Shown piece after piece: positions 45,697-57,100 of a stretch of 64,000 nucleotides of DNA. This DNA comes from Pogona vitticeps. Lineage: Eukaryota; Chordata; Lepidosauria; Squamata; Agamidae. The position numbers were made by a program, and so were the translations under genes. The notes beneath the pieces are model-generated. The model ran no database searches and had not been told where the DNA came from. It saw only the letters and a program-made list of their open reading frames with translations. The stretch covers positions 103,912,501 to 103,976,500 of the forward strand of contig NC_135785.1 in the NCBI RefSeq assembly GCF_051106095.1. Direction: 5' to 3'. Numbering within the stretch: the first letter of the stretch is position 1; the number at the start of each line of letters is the position of its first letter.

Positions 45697-46580
45697 GGTT
45701 AGGATATTTCTCTCCATTTAGGGGAAAAAACCTGAAAAAATTATCTATCCCTAACAGTGAAGAAAATATGTTTCAAATGCTGTATTACCTGAGGACAGTT
45801 TTTTTTAAAAAAGCAGAATTTCATCTTCTTACTAATTGATAAAATAATTAATGAGAGGTGATTCAGAAAGGCCCTTTAGCTGCATGCAGGTCAGGGCTCC
45901 TCTCTCTTCAGCCCTCCTGAGGCATTCAGGCTGAAGGTTGGTTAGGCCCATAAGGAGGTGGAGGGCCACTCACCTTGCCCCCCCCCCGTTGCCCTCTGCA
46001 TGTGGGGAGTGATGTTCTGAGGAGCTGAGTCTCCTCTGCTTATGAAATTAGGAACACTGATTTCTTCCTAGCCACAAAGAGATCCTGCTCCACCACAAAG
46101 GAGCCTCTGCTGCACATTCCCTGTCCTCACATATTTAATCACCACCCATTTGAAATGCCTGATGAGGGCTTCTGTGCCTTTTAGCTTTCTCTAACAACAG
46201 TTCCTCATGCTTTAAAAACATTCCCACGTCAGTTTTTCATTGAATTTACCTCAACATATTGCTCTCCAAATGTTTGGGATCAGAATTGCAGATAGTGAGA
46301 ACTGCAGTCTAGTACATCTGGGGGAGACAAATCTCCAACTTTCTTCCAATACAGTACAGTGTTGCATGGGGCTATTCGCTTTTGAATTTCAGGAGAATTT
46401 GTAGCAGATGATGGTGAGAATGAATGGAAGGCCTCGCCCACAGAACTGTACAGCTCAGTGGGGATTTGAATCTGGGACCATATCCAAAGCAGTTTGTCCA
46501 TAGTATCGTATCAGGTCTCAAGAGATCAAGTGGTATGTGGAGCAACAAGACTGGAAATGTATCTGTGTGACACAGTCACA

Positions 46581-46779
46581 GCAGTTTGATAGCACTTCAA
46601 ATTGCCAAGGCTCTCCAACCTATGGAATCCTGACATTTGTAGGTTGATGAGATACTAAAAATTTTCTGCTATCATTTGGGATACGCATTAGAGCATTAGA
46701 ACAAAGAATTCTCATTGAACTGCAAATGCCAGGATTCCATGGAAGAAAGCCCAGACTGTCAAAGTGGTATCAAACTGTA
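46581..46779. mobile_element. Palindromic MITE with CAGTTTGATA-type ends
   Basis: Left GCAGTTTGATAGCACTTCAA mirrors right AAAGTGGTATCAAACTGT. Inner arms TATGGAATCCTGACATTTG and CAAATGCCAGGATTCCATGG pair as well. The family is familiar from squamate genomes, but its superfamily is not certain to me. No coding capacity. Confidence 0.7.
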
Positions 46780-47383
46780 ACTTTCTTCCACAGCAGCCAT
46801 GTCTACGGTAGTTGTACCTCACTCATACCTGAGAGGTGGAGGGTGAGAAGGTTCATGGTGGGAGCCTTGAAAGGGTAAATTGATAGAGATGTTTCCACAA
46901 GGGAAGATTTGGCTTCCAAGAAATGGGAGCATGCCTTGGCCACTGTATTGCAACTTACCTGCAATATTCATAAAATACTATTATTTATTTAACTGCATAT
47001 TTCCAAACATGCATTGAGATGACTTGTACATGGTCCCATTTCTCATTAATTCTTGTGCAAAACCAAAACATTTGCTTTTCAGACAACTGTAGGCGTGGGC
47101 GGTACCTTTTATTGGACCACAAAAGAATTAAACAAATTGCAAACTTTTGTCGATAAAATTCTACGTTTTCAGGCTTAGTAGTGCTGTAAATATTTAGTGG
47201 TCCAATAAAAGGCATCATCCACTCTTGCATTTGTGAAACCTTGGGGAACACAAGGACTTTTCTTTGTTCTTTCTGGATATACAAGATTTCCTTTTTAGGT
47301 CATCTTGATAAATATCAGTAGAAATCTAAGCTAAAGGAAAAGCTTAGGGCAATTTCTTCTCTACAAATAGGCCAGCCTTCTCT

Positions 47384-47495
47384 CCAGAGGTGCTTGGCTA
47401 CCACTCCCATCACCCACAGCCAACAATCTGGCTGGGGTTGATGGGAATGACAGTCCAGGATTACCCGGGAGGTGCTAGGTCCAGAAAGACTGAAC
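47384..47495. repeat. Worn palindromic hAT-type MITE fragment
   Basis: CTACCACTCCCATCACCCAC is mirrored by GTTGATGGGAATGACAGTCC around CAACAATCTGGCTGGG. This resembles the middle of common squamate hAT hairpin MITEs (ACTCCCATCA...TGATGGGAGTTGTAGTCC). No duplication can be placed. Confidence 0.45.
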
Positions 47496-47594
47496 AAGGG
47501 TCTTGTCTTCTGCTTGCTTTTGCCCAGCAATGTTATTCAACCTTAAGAAGCAGCTGCAAAAGAGAGGAAAGGGAAGGTTACAGTGCACACCCAG

Positions 47595-47864
47595 TTACTG
47601 CTTACGGCCCAGCTGAGATGTTGAAGGTGCTGCTTGTTTAGCTGGGCTGCTTGTCTGAGTCACGTTGCATTTGTGGCACAGCTCTTTCATATCCAGGAGA
47701 CTTTCTCCCACGGCTTTTGCAAATTTGCTGGAGGACGTCTCTTTACAGTCTTTAAAACTTGAAATGCAGAACAAGATGTGCTCTGGCTGTGGATTGTAGC
47801 AGGCACCATAGCCATTCGGGATCACAGGCCCGTAGCAGCAGAACATTTCCATAGTAGTTGGAAC
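47595..47864 (-). CDS. CHAT: CHAT last coding exon with TAA stop
   Basis: 270 bp, acceptor AACAAACAG, stop TAA at 47597-47595. It encodes [40 protein letters not shown] and [20 protein letters not shown], then a variable tail ending STSQLGRKQ. In transcript sense a long TG repeat begins about 120 bases before its acceptor. Confidence 0.95.
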   Translation of the reverse strand, partial: VPTTMEMFCCYGPVIPNGYGACYNPQPEHILFCISSFKDCKETSSSKFAKAVGESLLDMKELCHKCNVTQTSSPAKQAAPSTSQLGRKQ

Positions 47865-47986
47865 CTGTTTGTTCAGGAGCAAAGAAAGACTGTTGTGTTA
47901 AAGGTCAGCGGTGGTGTTAAAATAACCCAATGACCATAAGTATATGGTATAATATGCTGCTTCTTGGTCTGAAGCAGAACACACAC

Positions 47987-48031
<45 letters not shown>

Positions 48032-48117
48032 CTAGGAATACACACACACACACACATACACACACACACAGATATATACACACATACATACATACATACA
48101 TACATACATACATACAT

Positions 48118-48153
<36 letters not shown>

Positions 48154-51100
48154 GCACGCACGCACGCACGCACGCACACACGCACACGCACACACACACA
48201 CAAATATATATATTCCTTCTTGGGAGGAAAGCAATGACAAACCTTGGCAGCATCTTAAAAAGTAGAGACATCACTTTGCCAACAAAAGTCAGAATAGTCA
48301 AAGCTATTGTTTTTACTGTAGTGATGTATGGAAGTGAGAGCTGGACCATAAAGAAGGCTGACCGCCGAAGAATTGATGCTTTTGAATTGTGGTCCTGGAG
48401 GAGGCTCTAGAGAGTCCCCTGGACTGCAAGGAGAACAAACCTATCCATTCTAAAGGAAATCAACCCTGAGTGCTCACTGGAAGGACAGATCCTGAAGCTG
48501 AGGCTCCAATACTTTGGCCATCTCATGAGAAGAGAAGACTCCTTGGAAAAGACCCTGATGTTGGGAACGTGTGAAGGCAAGAGAAGGGGACGACAGGAGA
48601 TGAGATGGCTGGACAGTGTCATCAAAGCAACCAACATGAATTTGACACAACTCTGTGAGTCAGTGGAGGATAATACTCACAAACATGAACTGCAGTAGAA
48701 TGTTGCAGTGTACCTTCAGCCCTACCCAAGAGAGCTGTCATTGAGAGTACTGCCTAGGCAGCTGTCAATATTCTCTGGTGGAATAATACAAGTTGTATGG
48801 GATCAGTTGACATCCCATGTCCATCTTCTTTCCTTCTGAAAGTTTTCAATGGATACTCCTGCCAATTAGGCAATCAAATTGTGGGACAAAGGAAATATGT
48901 TTTTCCTAAATTTCCCTCTAGGCACACAATTCCTTCAAACCTCTGTCCCTGCACAATCAAATTTGCAAACAAAGCCTTTTTGCAATTGCAGTGACCAGCC
49001 AACCAGAGCAAAAGCTAATTTGTAATATGCAAAGGGAGGGAAAGCGCATCTTATACAAGAAACAGACTTTGTTTTAACCTCTCAAGGAAGCTACGCTTCT
49101 AATGATGTGCTAAGAATTTTATCTAATTCAGACCTGAATTGTTTAGAATTCTTGACCATTGTTAGAATGACAACCATTGTTGTTTGGAGCCTGGCCAGTA
49201 TGATTTCAATAATTTGGCCATTTTAATTTATTCCAAGTATTTCAAAGTTGAAGCATTGGATCCAAACGTAGGTATATCTAGAGTAGTCTCATGGAAACTG
49301 AGGGGCGCAGTCTCTATGAAACTGTTTGGATCTACCCCAGGTCTTTGTGTGTGCAAGCAGCTTATTTGTCATCATGAAATATCCAACATCTACAAAATTC
49401 AAAGAATTTTTTTGTCTATTTCATAGATTTTGAAAAAGAAGTAGCTTTTAAAAGCACAGGATTTGCTCATTATTTCTTTGTGTGCTGGCAAGTTACAAGT
49501 TGCTTTCTTACTCCTGAAATCTGAATACTGAATAGGTATTGAGACTTCACTCAATTTATTAGACAGGCTTTTGTAAATCTCAAAGATTTATTTGCCAGGG
49601 GAAAATCTTGGAATTGGTATGTTGGGATGGAATCTATTAGCTTAATCCCGTACCCTTTTTCAATGAAAGGTTTGGTTTTCCCAGTCAGGTTGTAAAAAGA
49701 TGAAATACATTATACTAAAGGAAATATGGTGTTTGTTAAGAAATTTGTACTTTCCGTCTTTTGTTATAAACAGGCTTTCAAAAAGAAAAGAAATGAAATG
49801 AAAAGAAAAGGCATCTAGCACTTTCAATGGCATTGGACAGGCCATTAGTCCCACTAATAGAGTTACAATTTGTCAGATAAATTTGCTGTGCAACAGCCGA
49901 AGACCATAAAGCTATTCAGATTCACTTTTTGCCCACGGATAGTTTCTTGGAGAATTTATGTAGTGGTATTCTGGCTACGCTCAGTCATGTCTGAAAACCC
50001 ACAGACATCACGACAAGATCAAATGGCCGAGTAGATCTTTATGTTTGTGCGCTGCATTAGAAGCCTCTCTTCTTATGACAAAAGCCCTTGTGGTCTTATG
50101 TTTTTGTTATACCACTGCAACAAACTGAATAGCAGACACAGAGTGATTATTTGTCAAAAATAATTTGTGAACCCAATTCATTTTTTAAAAAAATTATTTA
50201 TTTCCAACATATTTCTGAGCAGTGATTGTTACTTTACTTAACTCAATTACTTTACTTACTTACTGGTCCTTTAATTAATTTTAAATGATACATTTCTCAT
50301 TTATTGAAATGGTAAGTTTTAATTTCAACATGTAATAAATTAATTAACAGGTCAACTCTGTGATTTCCCCCCTTTACATTTCTTTTAATTAACTGTTTTT
50401 TTCCTTTAACAATGTAGTGTTACAGTATTAAGTTCCAACACTGGTCTTTTCTTGCTATGCCATGTAGGTGAGTCTACATTAGTATGGAATTTGGAGAATA
50501 ACACTGAAATTGGCTGAATCATATTCTGAGGACTGCTATACAGGAGACAGGAATTGCTATGGGATTCCTTTGCAACAGGGTCTGAAGCAGAAGGAGGTGG
50601 AGCTGGACGTGGGAGAGAAGAAGGTATGTTTGATACAGCTATCAGTTTTGCTTAGAAGATGAGCCTATGAATACTGGTTTCTTTGGGCTCCCAAAATTGC
50701 TCTCACAGTGCTTGGCAAAGATCAAATCTGTATTTGTCATGCAGATAGTGGGTGACTTTGATCAAATAATCATCCTTAGTTTTCCATCTGTAAAAATCAA
50801 GAGTTGTGATCCATTTAAGTGACAAGGTTGTTTTGAAGACCAGTGAGATAAGACAGTATAGGGCTCTTTGAAAATTCAGATTGCTTTGTTTAACAACAAT
50901 TAACACTGGTGTCATATTCTTCAAATTTTTGACAGTAGGAATGATTATTTACAGCCATTGGTTTTAACAATAGGAGTGACCCTTAGCTTAAATGTGTATC
51001 GGATCCCAGCCTTGCACAGATACACACAGCTGCTCCAGATTTGTGTATTATTTCCAGAGTTTGGGGTGAGTAACAATATGTCCCTTTCCAAATAGGTTTG

Positions 51101-54100
51101 ACAGGCCCCAGTGCTGGAACACTAAGATACCCTGCAAAGATGTCGCTTATTTATGCAGGGACATCACCAGGTTTTAAGAGAGTCATTCATTAAAATCTGC
51201 CAAATTGTTTTGATAGATAAAAATGTTTTTGCCTGGCACTTAACTTTCAGAATGTCATCCACCTACTGGTTAATTATGGATGGTCCTAAAATGATATTAT
51301 GCTCACTCTTCTTAAAAGTAACTTCTGAGCTTGCTCCCACATGAATGCATAGGATTGCATCCCAGTCTCATGTGTATGGTAGGACAAGATAGGTATGTGT
51401 CAGAGTGCCAGAAAATGTAAGGAAAGTAATTCCCACCATTCACACATGGATATTTCTGTATACTTTTCTCCATCGTTCTCTGTGGTTCCCTTGAGATGAT
51501 CAGAAATGAACTGACACACCTCAAATGATCAGGCAGATTTGACAAACATGTGCTTAAGCACAGTCAGAGCATTACGTGTAAAACCAACTAAAGAAAGATG
51601 CAACAGCATATACACTTTCTGCCCAAAATCTATCTGTTTAAGCAGTGCTTGTGGAAGGGTGATGACATCACCCACAGGGAAAGATTTTTTGGTAATTAGA
51701 GACTTCCCACTTCTTAGCCACAGCTTGTCAGACTCACAAGTAATCTGTTTCACTGAGTCAAAGCCATGGAAGCCACAGGACAAAAGGTGGAAGTTTTTAA
51801 TTACCAAAAAGTCTCCTCCACCAGTGATACGATCATACCTACACAGGCATAAATTATGCAAGAGGATTTCTGTAACATTCAGAATCTTAGGACAACAATT
51901 TTCATTTCTTTAGGTACGGAGTTGTAGATCACTACAGACAGGATAGTGCTGATATTTGATAGCAATCAATGGATACCAGTCATGATGGTTCTGCCAGGAT
52001 CACAGGCATTAAGTGTACAAGTACCACATGATGGGGACTTAAAGAACAGCCAAAGCTGGAGAACAGTACTATGTTCTGGTGATCTTCCATCCAAATACTA
52101 ACATATTTGGCTTATGAAATCCAGAGAGATTAGCCTGGCTTGATAGGTCCTGGGTCAGATCCAGCAGGACTCTCCATATGCTCTTTTTGAGAGACTACCT
52201 GTGGCCTGTTGTTCACCAGTCCTCTTTTTTTGCCACCCAAATAAAAAACCATTTGCTATTAATCTGGTTTGTCAAAAATATAAGGAACAAGAAATCAGTG
52301 CATTTTGGAGAGCTGTTGGAGTTGCTAAACCAGTACAAGGTATGCCAAAGCTTGTCACTGATTCATAACATCTGTCACAGAGAGAATAATGGGGATCCCC
52401 CCCTTTTTAATGACTAATCCCAATATGAATTTCACTCACCTGGCTGGTGGACAGAATAAATCGATTACTTGTCAAATATGTTTCATCAGTAAATATGTCT
52501 GGCAGTTCCTTGAAGTGTTCTCGGGCCATCTCTCGCAGGCCCAGCAAGTGATTGTCTATCGCCATACCAGTAATAGCCTAGGTGACACAGAACAAAATGG
52601 GGTGTTATTCAATATGGACAACACTGTAGATACATCCCGCAGATACAGTAGTTATCACTTTTAATTTGCCAAAGTATGTTTGCGTGAAAGCCAGTTTGGT
52701 TAAAGGAAACTTTTAAATACCTTCCAGGGAAATCAACACATCGGCTAAAATCCTGTTTGCGTGCTAAACCGCAAAAGCCTCTGTGCTGCAGGGTCAGAAG
52801 ACCAACAGTTGTAAGATCGAATCCACATGAGGGAATGAGCTCCCCTCGTTTTGTCCCAGCTCCTCGCCAACCTAGCAGTTTGAAAGCATGCAAATGTGAG
52901 TAGATAAATAGGTACCACCTTGGTGGGAAGGTAAAACGGCATTTCCTCGTCACACTGGCCACGTGACAATGGAAACTGTCTTCGGACAAGCGCTGGCTCT
53001 ATGGCTTGAAAACGTGATGAGCACCCACCCCTAGAGTCGGACATGACTGGACTAAAAATGTCAAGGGGAACCTTTACCTTTACCTTTAACATAAAATTAT
53101 GCCTGTGTAGATTTGCCAGCTGTTACACCAAGGCAGTGGGGAATCACATAAATCTATTGCACTCATCTGCATTGTTCCCATTGTGACTGTTGTGTAATGC
53201 CCCGGCAGAAGGACGTCATGGATAGCATATCTATAATTTTGGTGCTACGTATTGTAGCTACTGTGGGGGCTAACACTGAGTTACATGTAGCTATGGTACA
53301 GGATTTCAGCCATTGAGTCATACTGACACTAAACATACAGTACTTTCTTCAAGATGACTCTCATAGGATATAATCTAATGTTAAGAAGGTTCAGTTCAAA
53401 ACCTTTTCAACTTCAACCCCTTACCTACTTTTCTGGAAGTAACACCCACTGAATGCATTGAGACTTACTTTGAAGTCAGTATATACAAAATAAGTTAGTG
53501 GCTGAAATCCTACTGTACTTGGTGTAATGTAAAAAATATTCCTGTAGAAGTTCACAGCGGTTGGGGAATTCTGGAAACTGTACTCCAGAAAGTAGCTTAT
53601 CCAAGCTCTGATTCCAATCACATGTGAGAAAACAGGAGATATTTTTCTGGGATGTGCTCCTTTGTGAATTATTATCTTTTTTTTTTTTTTTTAAATCACA
53701 CCTTGTTGCATTATTTGTTATTTCGTGCATTATTTTTTCCTTTACTTTGTGGTTCCTTTGAGGGGAAAAGTATTGTCCAAATATGTAAGAAAATGGCCAA
53801 AAAATGGGGGAGGGGGAACAAAACCCCTACAATTTCCCCCAAATACATTTGCCTTCTGAAAGTAACTAGAAAAAGCAACAAATAAACAATACTCATTACA
53901 TTGGGGGAAAAAGTTACTTGTTGTTTAGTCATTTTGCAGAAAGACCTTAATTGTTATGTCCCACACAGAATGCGACCAAAGGGGAACAGACCCAAACTGC
54001 TCATCCCTGCTCTCCCCTTCATTGAGTAGGTATAAACATGTGAAGCAGGCTACATTCTTTCAGTAGTCTGTGCAACAATCCTGTACAGCTGGGCTCTGAA

Positions 54101-57100
54101 TTGATATTTCCATATTACAAAGGGAGACCTTGCCTTCGCATACAAATTATTGCTTTTTTGATGGCCTTTGGTGTTTAACACTGATATTAAAAATTAGTGT
54201 ATAAGGAATGTTTTTCATCAGTTTTTAAAACAATGTTCCACATTTCAAGCGACGTTTTTAATCTATTGTACATTGCTTTGGGACTCGAGGGGACAGAAAA
54301 GGGACAAATATATGTTTTAAATAAGCAAATAAACACTTAAGTGAATTGATGGCAGAGGCGGAATACGTGCAATGTTCAAGGGAAGTGAAATGGTTCTGCT
54401 TTTTGCTAATACCTAGCAGGTAAATTATGCTAAGAGCAAGAATAAATAACCTTTTGTGGCTCATTAGGAAAACAGATACCCTAGAGACTAATGCTGTCAT
54501 ATCCATTGGGGCACATATTCCATGAGTCATGAGGAAGGATTGTAAAACCTAGGAATGGCCATCATGATTTCCCCCACCCCCACCCCCATCAAGAGGAATG
54601 GACTGAAAGATCAATGGAAATATTTTGCTATCCAACTTGATTTATAAGGCTCTTAGCAATGGCATTTCTCCCCCCAAGGTAGATTAATGTCATGTCTGAA
54701 GAGAAAGAGACTGAGATGGGCTAACAAAATAAAGGGTGAGTCAACATATGTGGGGGGCGGGGGGAGAGATTCTAAATTAAATTTTGGGGGGCTACAGTTT
54801 TAATCTGGCAGTGCTGTTTCCCTAACAAGGGGATAATTAAATAACATTAAACTATGCCTCAAGGCTTCTTGTTTCTTTTTAAACAGATGGGTATTTCTTC
54901 TTTCTTAAGTGCAATGGTATTGGGTTTAGGATTGCCAACAAGATAGAGAGAAAACTTGGACTGTTTTGTCTACTCTCTTGTGTCTTGAACAAATGTTTGA
55001 AACGTCAGAATCAGCAAAGAATGGAGAAGTTACTCTTTTGGATTATTAAACTCACTGGCCATACTGGCAATGGAATTCTGGGAGTTGCAGGCTGTAACAT
55101 TCCCAAACTCAAAAATTCAGCCTTAGAAGAGTTTCAATGCATGGAGATAACAATGACCTATGCATTGTTTTTGGTCAATGGACGTCATTAATTTTTCAGA
55201 AAACAGTTTCCTGAATCCCTCAGAGGCCATTATCACAGGGAAATTCTGGAAACTATAGTCCAAAAAGTAACTCTTCCAAACTCTGTTTCCAATCATATAT
55301 GGGAGTCTTCTGAACCTAGTTCAACGTCTGTAACTTTAATTTTGTTTCTGGATCTGTGAATTTATGATCATTGTCCTTCCAACTGTTGAGCAATAATTTT
55401 TTAAAAATAAGTTCTCTTCTAAAGATAACTAGGAAACAGATGATCAAAACTGACAGAAAATTCATGCTCTAAAATTAATTTCTTGTGTCTAACAGAGAAG
55501 GTGCCATTAATTAGTAATTATTTCAGCTTGAGTCCTGCTCTTATTGCAAAGAACAATGTTTCCGGGCAAAATTCGAAGTGCTGGTTCTAACCTATAAATT
55601 CTTAAATGGCCTGGGCCCACGCTATCCCATGGATCTCCCTTTATGAGCCTCCTCGAGTGTTAACATCACCAGGAGAGGCCTTTCTCTCGATGCTGCCACC
55701 TTCACAGGTGTGTTTGGTGGGGACACAGGACAGGGCCTTCTCTGTTGCTGCCCCCAGATTCTGGAATTCTCTTCTACAGAAGATTAAATTGGCTCCTTCT
55801 TTACTGTCCTTCCACAAGCAGGCAAAGACCTTTCTCTTCAGGCAAATTTTCCTTTAGTGACTGGCTGCCTGAGTATGGTTTTTAAATGGATCGTTTTACC
55901 CTACTGTGTTTTGGTGTTGCTTATGTTTTTTAATATAGCATGTGTTTCATCCGTTTTAGTCTTTGTATACTCAGTGCTGTTAGCTTTAAATACTGTCTTT
56001 TAATGACGTAAGCCATCTTGGGTCTGTTTTAAGGAGAAAGACAGCTAAAAATATTTTAAATAAAATAAATAAACATGGATTGACTATCCCTTAAATCAGT
56101 GGTCCCCAACCTTAGGCCTCCAGATGTTCTTGGACTACAACTCCCAGAAGCCTTCACCACCACCTCTGCTGGCCAGGATTTTTGGGAGTTGAAGTCCGAG
56201 AACATCTGGAGGCCCAAGGTTGGGGACCACTGCCTTAAGTGATAGTGCCATGTCGTGAAGTAAAGTAAATGACCTTACAGTAGTGGTTTGCAATCTTGGA
56301 TGCCCAGATGTTCTTGGACTACAACTCTCCAAAAACCTGGCCTGCACAGCTGGTGGTGAAGTCTTCTGGGAGTATTAGTCCAAGAAAATCTGGGGACTCA
56401 AGGCTGAGAACCACTGCATTATAGCAATAGATAGGGCAGGACTACTGATGCTAAACAAATGTGAACTCAAACAGTCCTCAGGATAAAAGTTCATTTGAAC
56501 TCTCTGTCTGAACTCAAAATATAAACTTAGGGTAGAGTGTATCCAGGCATTTGTTTTTAAATCCTATTGAAATCAATGAGACATAAGTTAGTCACAGCTA
56601 ATATTTCACATTGATTTCACTAGAGGATGCAAGTGCCACTAATTTAATTGGGGTCTGACTCATGGTTTCACATATCAGAAACCAAATACTCATGACCCAT
56701 CACCAGTGAAAGTGACTGTGAACATCCAAAAATACTTCACTAATGTAAAACGGCCTAGTGAATTCACGTATGCTCTTTTGTCGTTATGATTTTGTGAGAG
56801 TTTTCACAGGAAAATATTCATTGTCATATTTTGTCATATGACAAAATGGCACGATGCAGTTCCGGGCGTCAGCTCTAAATTATTGGTGGGCACAAACATT
56901 TCACCTGAAGCAGAGTAAATGTCAGCAGTTTATTAAAGCTGACTTAATAAATGGTTACTGCTCTCCATTGATTCCCAGTGTGGTGTAGTGGATAGAATAA
57001 TGGATTAGGACTCTGGAGAACAGGGTTTGAATCCCTGCTTAGTCATGGAAATTCACTAGGGAAGTGGAATTGGTAAAACCACTCCTTTAAATATCTCACT

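Larger units (their letters stand above)
40040..47594. other. Intergenic DNA between C10orf53 and the CHAT 3' end
   Basis: This 7.6 kb holds the C10orf53 promoter side (right after 40040) and the CHAT 3' flank (left of 47595), which face each other with CHAT reading toward C10orf53. No further exon is recognised. It is dense in repeats (separate entries). Stretches without recognisable content are 42000-43700, 43870-45260, 45710-46580 (only worn SINE-like pieces) and 46780-47380. An AATAAA on the CHAT strand lies at 47113-47108 and is a possible CHAT poly(A) signal. Confidence 0.65.
47865..52439 (-). other. CHAT last intron
   Basis: 4.6 kb with a compound microsatellite (47986-48206), a Bov-B fragment (48225-48690), a palindrome (51650-51842) and a 5S rRNA-like fragment (52073-52140). 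The part 48700-51640 is AT-rich with nothing recognisable. Confidence 0.75.

Noticed and set aside
45291-45839. A 182-codon GC-rich open frame on the plus strand
   Set aside because: Most of it lies in the 427-bp hAT element and it crosses the element border; no domain is recognised.
48041-48206. A CRISPR-like array of regular short repeats
   Set aside because: It is a simple dinucleotide/tetranucleotide microsatellite without spacers, in a vertebrate genome.
47898-48349. Open frames rich in Cys-Val or His-Thr
   Set aside because: They are translations of the CA/TG microsatellite.
51529-51861. A 110-codon minus-strand open frame between two CHAT exons
   Set aside because: It shows no CHAT similarity. 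The exons on both sides already join in phase (STSQ to VPTT), and the frame covers a palindrome.
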